From contig NZ_JAAKGT010000008.1 in the NCBI RefSeq assembly GCF_011043625.1, forward strand, positions 1-64,000: DNA of 64,000 bases. Direction: 5' to 3'. A model generated the notes under the pieces. The model did no database searches and had not been told where the DNA came from. It saw only the letters and a list, made by a program, of their open reading frames with translations. Below, piece by piece: positions 44,053 through 51,999 of the stretch; the first letter of the stretch is position 1; each line of letters begins with the position of its first letter. Position numbers and translations under genes: made by a program. Source of the stretch: Caulobacter sp. 602-2. GTDB lineage: Bacteria > Pseudomonadota > Alphaproteobacteria > Caulobacterales > Caulobacteraceae.

Positions 44053-45135
44053 CTACACTTTCTTCGGAGCAGCGGAAGATTCGCGCGTCACCAGATAGGG
44101 GATGGTCTTGGCCGGATCGCCCGGCTCGTAGCCCTCGCGGGCGATCAGCTTCTCGGCGGCCATGCGGCCCACTTCCCGCGTCGGGATGTGGATCGTGGTC
44201 AGCGGCGGCCAGACGGCCTGGGCGATCTGGAAGTCGTCGAAGCCCACCACGGTCAGGTCTTCGGGCACCGTCAGCCCGGCCCGGCGGGCGGCCTGCAGCA
44301 CGCCGGCGGCCATTTCGTCGTTGCCAGCGAAGATGGCGGTCGGGCGCGGGGTCTTGGCCAGCAGCGCCTCGCCGCAGGCCAGGCCCGATTCGAAGGTGTA
44401 GGCGCCCTGCACCACATAGTCGGGATCGAGCTTCACGCCGGCCTTGGTCAGCGCGTCCTCGAAGCCCCCTCGCCGCTCGTGCGACGACCGGAAGCTGGGC
44501 AGGCCGGTGATGAAGCCGATGCGCTCGTGGCCCAGTCCGACCAGGTGCTCGCCCATGGCCTGGGCGCCCAGCCGGTCGTGGCCGACGATCATGTGCTCCT
44601 CCTCGTCGAGGGGCACCGAGGCGATGCGGATGTATTCGCAGCCGATGTCGCGCAGCAGGTCGGCGACGCGCTCGTCTTCCGACACCGACGGCGGCAGGAT
44701 CACGCCGAACAGCTTCTGCCGCTCGATGAACATCCGCACGTCCTGCAGGAAGGTGGGGCTGGAACGGTCGCAGGGGTGGACGACCAGCTCGAAGCCCGAG
44801 CCGCGCATGCCGTCCAGCAGGCCAAGCTGCATGTTCACGACGTACTGCGGGTTGGGGTTGTCGTAGATCATGCCGATCAGGAACGAGCGGCGGAAAGCCA
44901 GGCCCCGGGCCTGGGGATCGGGGGCGTAGCCCCACTCGGCGATCACCGCCTCGATGCGCTGGCGGGTCTCCTCGCGGACGAACGGCGACTGGTTGATCAC
45001 CCGCGAGACGGTCTTCTTGGAGACCCCCGCCAGACGGGCGATGTCGTTGATGGTGGCGCGGCGGCGGCCGCTTTCCAGCGCGGCGTTCACATCCGACTCG
45101 TCGGCGGACTTGTTGGGCGTCTTTGACGAGGTCAC
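44053..45135 (-). CDS. LacI-family regulator of the hexuronate genes
   Basis: A 360-residue LacI/GalR repressor. The HTH reads ATINDIARLAGVSKKTVSRVI (about 25-45) and the hinge AWxxNP-like region follows (WGYAPDPQARGLAF). The periplasmic-binding-like effector domain includes LIGMIYDNPNPQYV, GHDRLGAQAMGEHL, FAGNDEMAAGVLQAARR and LTVVGFDDFQIA. The start GTG 45135 is the first reasonable codon; it is uncertain. It lies between uxaC and uxaA and is divergent from uxaA with an operator in the shared promoter, so it probably represses the operons described here and itself, with a uronate-derived inducer (inference). Confidence 0.88.
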   Translation of the reverse strand: MTSSKTPNKSADESDVNAALESGRRRATINDIARLAGVSKKTVSRVINQSPFVREETRQRIEAVIAEWGYAPDPQARGLAFRRSFLIGMIYDNPNPQYVVNMQLGLLDGMRGSGFELVVHPCDRSSPTFLQDVRMFIERQKLFGVILPPSVSEDERVADLLRDIGCEYIRIASVPLDEEEHMIVGHDRLGAQAMGEHLVGLGHERIGFITGLPSFRSSHERRGGFEDALTKAGVKLDPDYVVQGAYTFESGLACGEALLAKTPRPTAIFAGNDEMAAGVLQAARRAGLTVPEDLTVVGFDDFQIAQAVWPPLTTIHIPTREVGRMAAEKLIAREGYEPGDPAKTIPYLVTRESSAAPKKV

Positions 45136-45230
45136 AGCGTTTCCATGCGGCGGGCGTTCTTTTCTTTTGTCATACTCCAGCGTCGAAAGCGTCGCCAATC
45201 GTGCGGCTAAAAGCGCGCTGGCGAAGCTCT

Positions 45231-45244
45231 TGACACCGGTTTCC
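45231..45244. promoter_or_regulatory. Hexuronate LacI-type operator in the regulator/uxaA promoter
   Basis: TGACACCGGTTTCC keeps the full left half TGACACCGG of the consensus. It is 54-67 nt before the uxaA start and about 100 nt before the regulator start, in a shared divergent promoter. Confidence 0.55.
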
Positions 45245-45297
45245 ACTCCCTTAGGACCGGATGGCAACACAAAAAGTCGCAAAGACAAAGACCCCAG

Positions 45298-46806
45298 ATG
45301 AGCGAAACGGCCACTCTTCCCGGCGAATCGATCCACGGCGTCGATCCGCGCGACCACGTCGCCACCGCCCTGCGCCCGCTCGTCGCCGGCGAGACGGTCG
45401 ACCTGCACGGCCAGCCGATCCGCGTGCGGAGCGACATTCCCAAGGGCCACAAGATCGCCGTGCGGCCGGCCGCCAGGGGCGAGGACGTGCTGAAGTACGG
45501 CTGGCCGATCGGCCGGGCCACGACCGACATCGCCGTCGGCGACCACGTGCACGTCCACAATGTCGAGACCCGGCTCGAGGGCGTCGAGGGCTACGCCTAC
45601 GCCCCCGCCGCCATCGACAACACCGAGGTGGTCGGCGAGCGCAGCTTCCTCGGCTATCGCCGCAAGAACGGCCGGGTGGGCACGCGCAACGAGATCTGGG
45701 TGCTGTGCACCGTCGGCTGCGTGGCCAACACCGCCCGCCGCATCGCCGAGAAGGCCAACGCCCGCTTCGCCGGACGGGTCGACGGCGTCTTCGCCTTCCC
45801 CCATCCGTTCGGCTGCTCGCAGCTGGGCGACGACCTTTCCCACACCCGCCAGCTGATCGCGGGCCTGGCCGCCCACCCCAACGCCGGCGGCGTGCTGATC
45901 CTGGGCCTGGGCTGCGAGAACAACCAACTGAAGGCCCTGCTGGAAAGCGCCCCGGACCTGGATCCCGAGCGCCTGCGCTCGTTCACCACCCAGTTCGTCG
46001 AGGACGAGTACGAACAGGGCCTGGAGGCCATCGCGGCCCTCGTCGAGATCGCCGAGAACGACCGCCGCGAACCCGCGCCGATCTCCGAACTGGTGGTGGG
46101 CCTGAAGTGCGGCGGCTCGGACGGCTTCTCGGGCGTCACCGCCAACCCGCTGGTCGGCCGCATCGCCGACAAGGTGGCCGCGGCCGGCGGCACGCCGGTG
46201 CTGACCGAGATCCCCGAGGTGTTCGGCGCCGAGAACGTGCTGCTGCAAAGGGCTGCAAGTCGGCAGGTCTTCGACGAAGCCGTCGAGGTTATCGACGACT
46301 TCAAGCGCTACTTCATCGACAACCACCAGCCCATCTACGAGAACCCCTCGCCCGGCAACATCGCCGGCGGCATCACCACCCTGGAGGAGAAGTCGCTGGG
46401 CGCGGTGCAGAAGGGCGGTCGCGCGCCGCTGGTCGAGGTGCTGCGCTATGGCCAGCGGGTGGGTCCGCACGGGCTGACCCTGCTCGAGGCGCCCGGCAAC
46501 GACGCGGTGTCGTCCACGGCCCTGACGGCGGCCGGCGCGACGGTGATCCTGTTCACCACCGGCCGGGGCACGCCGCTGGGCTTCCCCGCCCCCACCCTGA
46601 AGATCGCGTCGAACAGCGCCCTGGCGGCCCGCAAGCCGTCGTGGATCGACTTCGACGCCGGGGTCGTGCTGGACGGCCAGACGATGGACCAGGCGGCGGA
46701 CTCGCTGCTCGACCTGGTGGTCGCCACCGCGTCGGGCCAGGAGACCAAGGCCGAGCGCAACGGCGAACGCGAGATCGCCATCTGGAAGTCGGGCGTGACG
46801 CTCTAG
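45298..46806 (+). CDS. uxaA: Altronate dehydratase
   Basis: A 502-residue UxaA enzyme dehydrating D-altronate to KDG in galacturonate breakdown. The N-terminal SAF domain (about 20-105) has GHKIAVRPAARGEDVLKYGW and IAVGDHVHVHNVET. The D-galactarate dehydratase/altronate hydrolase domain has RRKNGRVGTRNEIWV, FGCSQLGDD, LGLGCENNQ, GLKCGGSDGFSGVTANPL and PGNDAVSSTALTAAGATVIL. The metal-binding Cys residues are in these segments. It needs a tagaturonate reductase upstream in the route. It converges on the serine-hydrolase gene with the stop codons directly adjacent. Confidence 0.95.
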   Translation: MSETATLPGESIHGVDPRDHVATALRPLVAGETVDLHGQPIRVRSDIPKGHKIAVRPAARGEDVLKYGWPIGRATTDIAVGDHVHVHNVETRLEGVEGYAYAPAAIDNTEVVGERSFLGYRRKNGRVGTRNEIWVLCTVGCVANTARRIAEKANARFAGRVDGVFAFPHPFGCSQLGDDLSHTRQLIAGLAAHPNAGGVLILGLGCENNQLKALLESAPDLDPERLRSFTTQFVEDEYEQGLEAIAALVEIAENDRREPAPISELVVGLKCGGSDGFSGVTANPLVGRIADKVAAAGGTPVLTEIPEVFGAENVLLQRAASRQVFDEAVEVIDDFKRYFIDNHQPIYENPSPGNIAGGITTLEEKSLGAVQKGGRAPLVEVLRYGQRVGPHGLTLLEAPGNDAVSSTALTAAGATVILFTTGRGTPLGFPAPTLKIASNSALAARKPSWIDFDAGVVLDGQTMDQAADSLLDLVVATASGQETKAERNGEREIAIWKSGVTL

Positions 46807-48198
46807 CTAGGGGACGCGGGGCGCCGGCGTGTTCTGGCCGTTCTGGTGCAGGGTCAAGGCGCTGGCGCGCCCGTCAGCGCCGACGGTGAAGGTCAGCTGC
46901 GCGTCCACTACCCTGGCGAACAAGGCCGTCGGCCCTTCGGCGAAGATTTCTATGCGCGGCTGGCCGGTCAGCTGGCCGAACATCCGCTGGCCCTCGCGGG
47001 TGATGGTCAGCACCGCGTCCGGCGCCAGCGCATAGCGGCCGGTCAGCCCGTCCAGCACGGCCGGCGGCAGGGTCTTGGCCTCGCGGACCTTGACCTTGGG
47101 CGCGGTCTTCAGCGGCGCGCCGGTCAGCAGGTGCAGGCCCAGGTCCTCGACGCCCATGACAGCGGCGGTGTTGCTCAGCACCACGACGCCCAGCCCGGTC
47201 GCGCGGTCGAACCCAACGAAGGACTGGAAGCCCATGGTGCCGCCGCCATGGCTGACGATCTCGCCCCCGGGAACCTTGGCGACATGCCAGCCCAGGGCCA
47301 CCTGCACGTCGCCGCCCACGATGCGCCGGGGAGCCAGTTGGTCGGCCATCGCCGCCTTCAGCGGCGTGTCGACAAGGCCAAGCTCGGCGGCCAGCAGGGT
47401 CAGCAGGTCGTCGGCCGAGCATCGCAGGCCGCCGGCGCCGGCCAGGGTCGTCAGGTCCCAGTGCGGCGTGACCGCCAGATCGGCGGTGTGGCCCGGCGAG
47501 AAGCGGGCCTCGAGCGGCGGCGAAAGCTTGATCGCGGCGCCGGACATGTCCAGCGGCGCGAGCACCCGCCTGCGCAGCACCGTCTCGTAATCGCCGCCGG
47601 CGCGCTGGGCCAGCGCCCAACCCAGCAGCCCGACGCCCAGGTTGGAGTACTCGTAAGCCGCGCCGATGTCGCGAGGCAGGCTGTAGCGCCGCAGGAAGGC
47701 CTCCAACAACTCGGGCGCATAGTCGGCGTAGGGGTTGAGCGGGTCGGCCATCGGCATGTTGTCCGCCAGCCGGGGCAGGCCCGAGGTGTGCGTGGCCAGG
47801 TCGATCAGAGTGATCGCCCTGCCGTTGCGCTCGGGCGCGACCCAGCCGGCGGGCAGCAGGGCGACGACGGGCTCGTCGAGCCTGACCTCGCCGCGCCGGA
47901 CCATGTCGGCCAGCAGCAGGCCGGTGAAGGCCTTGGTCACCGAGCCGATCTCGAACAGGGTCTCGCCGTCGACGGGACGAGGATCGGCCGCGTCGTAGAC
48001 GCCGCGGGCGATCACCCGCCGGCCCCTGGCGTCGATGACGCCGACGACCATGCCCACGGCCTGCTTGTCGACGTCGACCCGCTGGACCAGCACCTGGCGG
48101 ATGGCCGCCTCCGACAGGCGCCCCTCGCTCGTGGTCTGCGCCACGGCGGGCGCGGCGATCAGCAGTCCGATGACGACGGCGAAGACCGCGTCCCTCAC
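46807..48198 (-). CDS. Beta-lactamase-like serine hydrolase (class C/DD-peptidase fold)
   Basis: A 463-residue exported serine hydrolase. GTG 48198 gives the signal peptide VRDAVFAVVIGLLIAAPAVAQ. The active-site Ser86-X-X-Lys89 is in IGSVTKAFTG, the Tyr184-Ser-Asn186 motif in YEYSNLGVG and the third motif in VSHGGGTMG. The C-terminal 100 residues (VREAKTLPPAVLDGLTGRYA) are the DUF3471-type beta domain. The start overlaps the stop of the M20 gene by 4 nt (GTGA), so translation is coupled. Its substrate (peptide, ester or lactam) is unknown. Confidence 0.87.
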   Translation of the reverse strand: MRDAVFAVVIGLLIAAPAVAQTTSEGRLSEAAIRQVLVQRVDVDKQAVGMVVGVIDARGRRVIARGVYDAADPRPVDGETLFEIGSVTKAFTGLLLADMVRRGEVRLDEPVVALLPAGWVAPERNGRAITLIDLATHTSGLPRLADNMPMADPLNPYADYAPELLEAFLRRYSLPRDIGAAYEYSNLGVGLLGWALAQRAGGDYETVLRRRVLAPLDMSGAAIKLSPPLEARFSPGHTADLAVTPHWDLTTLAGAGGLRCSADDLLTLLAAELGLVDTPLKAAMADQLAPRRIVGGDVQVALGWHVAKVPGGEIVSHGGGTMGFQSFVGFDRATGLGVVVLSNTAAVMGVEDLGLHLLTGAPLKTAPKVKVREAKTLPPAVLDGLTGRYALAPDAVLTITREGQRMFGQLTGQPRIEIFAEGPTALFARVVDAQLTFTVGADGRASALTLHQNGQNTPAPRVP

Positions 48199-49727
48199 TT
48201 GGCCTCGGCGATTTCGTACATCAGGTCGACATAGCTCATCGTGCCGCCGACCAGGCCCTGGACCTTCGGATTGCTGCTCTCGATCACGTAGTACTCGTTG
48301 GGGGCGTGGGCGCCGCTGCCGTGGCCCAGGCCGAACTGCCCGGCGGGCAGGCTGACCGGCGGCGAGGTGAACACCGTGCCCGGCCACGAGCCGGCCAGGC
48401 GAGGATACAGCGTCGCCGGCGCGCCCAGGCGCTTGTAGCTGGCCAGCTGGGCGCGGATCAGGCGGCTGTCCTCGGGCGTCTCGGTCGGGTCGTAGCCGCC
48501 GCTGACCTTGATCTCGACGTCATTGAAGCCGCGCTTGTCGAGGTGGGCGCGGATCTTGGCTACGGCGTCGTCCATCGTCATGTTCGGCACCAGCCGCAGG
48601 TCGATCTTGGCGACGGCGCGGCCCGGCAGCACGGTCTTGCCGCCCGGACCGGTGTAGCCCGAGACCAGCCCCTCGATGTTGATGGTCGGCTGCGAGGCCA
48701 GCCGCTCCAGCGCCTTCTCCCACGGCAGGTCGTCGATCCAGCGGTCGACGCCCAGGGCCTTCTTGGCGTCGGCTTCGGTCATGCGCTGGGCGGCCAGCGA
48801 GATCAGCTCCTTCTCGCGGGCGGTCAGGGGGCGGACCTTCTCGAAATAGCCGTCGACGGCGGGCGTGTTGCCGTCGGGCGTGACCAGGGTGGTCAGGGCC
48901 TGGACCAAGCGCCAGGCCGGGCTGTCGACGCGGGCCTTCTCGCTGGAATGGATGTCGGTCTTGGGACCCCTGCCCCACTTCTCGCCGCTGGCGACCAGCT
49001 CGAACTCCACCACGCCCTTGGCGCCCAGGTTGACGCTGACGCCGCCGTTGCTGGGGCTCTGCCAGCCGGCCGGGATGATCACGCCTTCGCACTTCTTGAG
49101 GGCGGCCAGGACGTTCGGTTTGGTGACGATCTGGCGGAAGTGCGGGCTGCCGATCTCCTCCTCGCCCTCGCAGACCAGGACGAGGTTCACCGGCGGTTTC
49201 TTGCCGGCGGCGCGGATGGCGTGCAGCGCGGCCAGCAGCGAGGCCTGCGGCCCCTTCTGGTTCACCGCCCCGCGGCCGACGATCACCTTGCCGAAGCCCG
49301 GCTTGTCGACGATGCGCGCCTCCAGCGGCGGCGCGCTCCACTCGGCCGGATCGTACTGCTTGACGTCGTACATGAAGTAGATCGCCAGCCAGCGTTTGGC
49401 GCCGACGTCGAGCACGCCGAACACGCCCGGCGCGCCGTCGGTGGGGATCTTCTCGACGCCCGTGAAGCCGGCGTCGCGGGCCAGGGCCGCCATGTAGTCG
49501 GCGCCCTTGTCCATGTCGCGGTTCTCGGCGGCGATCGACGGCAGGGCGATCCAGTCCTGGATGCGCTTGACCGAGGCCTCGTAGCCGGCCTCGGCGGCCT
49601 TGCGGATCGCCGCCATGTCGGCCTCGCGCACGGAGGGCTTGGCGGCCGCGCCCGCCAGGCCCGGGGCCAGGAGGGTGGCGGCGGCCGCGCCGGTCATCAG
49701 CGTGCGGCGGCTAGGAACGTCGGTCAT
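48195..49727 (-). CDS. Tat-exported M20-family peptidase homologue with altered metal site
   Basis: A 510-residue M20/CNDP-type peptidase homologue. MTDVPSRRTLMTGAAAATLL is a twin-arginine signal (Arg-Arg at 7-8), so it is exported folded. The M20 frame is clear: the PAEWSAPPLEARI segment, CEGEEEIGSPHF (catalytic Glu region about 187-191) and GLGHGSGAHAPNE (last His ligand). However, the usual YGHYDV is YFMYDVKQ (Met119 for His) and GRGaxDDKG is GRGAVNQKG (Asn156 for the bridging Asp). Both missing residues are zinc ligands, so activity may be lost or altered. A 4-nt overlap couples it to the serine hydrolase. ATG 49727 follows GGGGAAG. Confidence 0.83.
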   Translation of the reverse strand: MTDVPSRRTLMTGAAAATLLAPGLAGAAAKPSVREADMAAIRKAAEAGYEASVKRIQDWIALPSIAAENRDMDKGADYMAALARDAGFTGVEKIPTDGAPGVFGVLDVGAKRWLAIYFMYDVKQYDPAEWSAPPLEARIVDKPGFGKVIVGRGAVNQKGPQASLLAALHAIRAAGKKPPVNLVLVCEGEEEIGSPHFRQIVTKPNVLAALKKCEGVIIPAGWQSPSNGGVSVNLGAKGVVEFELVASGEKWGRGPKTDIHSSEKARVDSPAWRLVQALTTLVTPDGNTPAVDGYFEKVRPLTAREKELISLAAQRMTEADAKKALGVDRWIDDLPWEKALERLASQPTINIEGLVSGYTGPGGKTVLPGRAVAKIDLRLVPNMTMDDAVAKIRAHLDKRGFNDVEIKVSGGYDPTETPEDSRLIRAQLASYKRLGAPATLYPRLAGSWPGTVFTSPPVSLPAGQFGLGHGSGAHAPNEYYVIESSNPKVQGLVGGTMSYVDLMYEIAEAK

Positions 49728-49794
49728 CGTCTTCCCCACGAAACTCTGCGTGGAGAGGATAGGAGGCTACGACTCGGCGGTGAGCAAGGCGCCG

Positions 49795-51396
49795 CTAGGA
49801 CCTGGGGATCGCCTGGTTGAAATTGAACACCCGATCAGGGTCGGCCTTGACCTTGATCGCCTTCAGCCTGCCGAGGTTGTCGCCGTAATAGGCCGTCGCG
49901 AAATAGTCGGCGCTGTCTGGGTCGTGCGACAGCGAGGGGTCGGCGAAGTTCTGGTAGGCGCCGCCGCCGGCGCGCGGCTTCATGGCGGCGTAGAACTCGT
50001 CCTGCCAGACGCGGTTGGCGTCGAGCAGGATCTTGTTGTGGCTGTCGCCCTCGCTCCAGTAGAGGCCCACCACCATCAGCCAACGGCTGTCGCGATGGAC
50101 GAAGGCGGTGTCGGCCGGCTTGGGGACATTGATCTCCCCGCCGGTCTGGAAGAAGCGCAGGTCGCAATAGCCGTTGACGCCCGGCCATTGGCGCAGATGC
50201 CGGAAGCCCTCGACCAGGTCCTCCAGGCCGAAGCCCTTGCGGTTCACGAAGGCCGAACGCTCCTGGTAGAAGGTGGCGAAGCCGTCCTCGTGCAGGAAGT
50301 CCTGCGCCGCCCAGTAGGGCAACTCGTTGATCCCCGCCCCGCCCGTGGGCTGGGCCACGTCGAGCACGGGCTTGAGGATCTTCAGCAACTCCTCGCGCGG
50401 GCCGGCGTATTGGCCCAGCACGCTGATCGGCACGTCGTAGCCGGCCTTGTACTGCAGCGGCGTGATCGCCCCGAACGACACCCGCGAGCCCAGCTTGCCA
50501 GGGGCGGCGTCCAGCACGCCCATCAGCAGCGCGCCCAGCGCCTCGACCGAGACCCTGGGACGGATCTCGGGCGTGCGGCTCCAGGAAAGGTCGAAGACGG
50601 TGACCACCTTGCCCTTCACGTCGAAGGTCTGCAGCGCGAACTCGGTGCTGACGCCGAAATTGCCGCCGCCGCCGCCCTGGGAGGCCCAGAACAGGTCACG
50701 GTCGCGCTGGTCGGGCGCGGTCTTCGAGACGCTGCGCTGCGAGCCGTCGGCCAGCACGATCTTGCTGTCGACCAGCTGGTCGCAGCCCAGGCCGTGGCCG
50801 CGCATGTTGAAGCCGATGCCGCCGCCCAGCAGGAAGCCCGACGCCCCCACCGACGGGCAGCGACCGTGGGTCACCGCCCGGTCCTCGGCCCGCAGCAGGC
50901 GATAGAGGTCGCGGTTGCGCGCGCCGGCCCCGAAGCGGGCGACGCCGGTCGCCTTGTCGTAGCGGGCGTAGTTGATCAGGCTGGTCTCGATCAGCAGGCC
51001 GTCGGTGACCGAATAGCCGGCGTAGGAGTGGCCGCCGCCGCGGATGATCGGCCGGATGTTGTTCTCGCGCGCCCAGCGGACGGCGAAGCCCACCTCGTTG
51101 GCCGAGGCGCAGCGGGCCACGCCCTGCGGCAGGGTGTGGGCGTAGCGCAGGTTGTTGGGCAGGGCGATCACCTGGTAGTCGGCGTCGCCCAGGCGCAGAA
51201 GACGGCCCGAAAGCGCCTTGGCGAGCTGGGCCCAGCGGGCCTCGGACGGACCGCCCGGCGCGGGCGTCGGCGGCAGGGCGGCGACGCGAGGAGACAGCGC
51301 CAGGGCCGCCTGCGGGGCCAGGGCTGCGCCCGCCGCCAGGAAGCCGCCCGCGGCCAGGAAGTCGCGCCGGCTGGCGAAATAGCGCTTGGTCTGCAT
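49795..51396 (-). CDS. Tat-exported BBE-type FAD-dependent oxidase
   Basis: A 533-residue FAD-linked oxidase of the berberine-bridge/oligosaccharide oxidase type. The twin-arginine signal is FASRRDFLAAGGFLAAGAAL. FAD is probably attached twice: His123 in GGGHSYAGYS and Cys180 in HGRCPSVGAS. The PP-loop RGGGHSYAGYS and the C-terminal BBE domain (YFATAYYGDNLGRLKAIKVK, then DPDRVFNFNQAIP) are typical. Such enzymes oxidise sugar or oligosaccharide hydroxyls to lactones, which would suit its place inside the uronate region, but the substrate is inferred only from context. It is 67 bp upstream of the M20 gene. Confidence 0.87.
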   Translation of the reverse strand: MQTKRYFASRRDFLAAGGFLAAGAALAPQAALALSPRVAALPPTPAPGGPSEARWAQLAKALSGRLLRLGDADYQVIALPNNLRYAHTLPQGVARCASANEVGFAVRWARENNIRPIIRGGGHSYAGYSVTDGLLIETSLINYARYDKATGVARFGAGARNRDLYRLLRAEDRAVTHGRCPSVGASGFLLGGGIGFNMRGHGLGCDQLVDSKIVLADGSQRSVSKTAPDQRDRDLFWASQGGGGGNFGVSTEFALQTFDVKGKVVTVFDLSWSRTPEIRPRVSVEALGALLMGVLDAAPGKLGSRVSFGAITPLQYKAGYDVPISVLGQYAGPREELLKILKPVLDVAQPTGGAGINELPYWAAQDFLHEDGFATFYQERSAFVNRKGFGLEDLVEGFRHLRQWPGVNGYCDLRFFQTGGEINVPKPADTAFVHRDSRWLMVVGLYWSEGDSHNKILLDANRVWQDEFYAAMKPRAGGGAYQNFADPSLSHDPDSADYFATAYYGDNLGRLKAIKVKADPDRVFNFNQAIPRS

Positions 51397-51448
51397 CGTC
51401 TCCCCCACTCTTTCGTCTGTCGTCTTGCTCTTGTCGTTCAGCGCCTGG

Positions 51449-51799
51449 TTAGAGGCAGTCGGCCGCCACCTTGCGCAGGTCGGGCGCGCCGGCCGGACGC
51501 TTGGGATCCAGCATCAGCTTCTCGTCGCCGCTCAGCCCGGCGCGCGCGGAATCAAAACCGTCCTGCCGGCCGCGCGAATAGTCCTCCAGCGCCGTCATCG
51601 CCTTGGGCGACAGCTGGGCCTGCAGCACGTTGGAGGCGCAGGCGCAGCCCACCCGGTCGAGCTTCAGCCCGAAGGCGGCCAGGTCGCCGTCGAGGCACGC
51701 CTTGGTCACCGCCGCGCGCTGGGCCGCGGGCGTGTCGGCTTCCACCCGGCTGCACGCGCCAACAGCCAAGACCGCCATGATCGTCAGAATCGTACGCAT
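51449..51799 (-). CDS. Small lipoprotein, unknown function
   Basis: A 116-residue lipoprotein. MRTILTIMAVLAVGAC carries the lipobox AVGAC (Cys16). The mature part has four more Cys (ACLDG, RVGCACASN, ADCL), probably in disulfides. AGGGGAAGAG lies directly before the ATG at 51799; longer in-frame extensions would read through the uxu operator region and are rejected. It is first in the minus-strand block that includes the oxidase, 52 bp upstream of it. Confidence 0.75.
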   Translation of the reverse strand: MRTILTIMAVLAVGACSRVEADTPAAQRAAVTKACLDGDLAAFGLKLDRVGCACASNVLQAQLSPKAMTALEDYSRGRQDGFDSARAGLSGDEKLMLDPKRPAGAPDLRKVAADCL

Positions 51800-51921
51800 T
51801 CTCTTCCCCTGGGGCGGCCAGGGTGGCGATGCGCGCCTCGGTTTTATGTGAAAATTATAACGCCCAGCGGGTTTCTCGACGGCTGGGGCGCCGTTGCGGA
51901 AAGTCTTTGCGAAACCGCCAT

Positions 51922-51935
51922 TGCCACCGGTGTCT
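51922..51935. promoter_or_regulatory. Hexuronate LacI-type operator at the reductase gene
   Basis: TGCCACCGGTGTCT matches TGACACCGGTGTCA at 12 of 14 positions. It is 65-78 nt upstream of the reductase GTG. Confidence 0.55.
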
Positions 51936-51999
51936 TCCTGGCTCATCTAGGCGTCCGGGCGGGCTTCAAGACCCGCCGGATCATTATCGAGGCGCCCCC

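Noticed and set aside
51800..51946. N-terminal extension of the small lipoprotein
   Set aside because: It would run through the reductase operator region and bury the signal peptide with its lipobox inside the protein.
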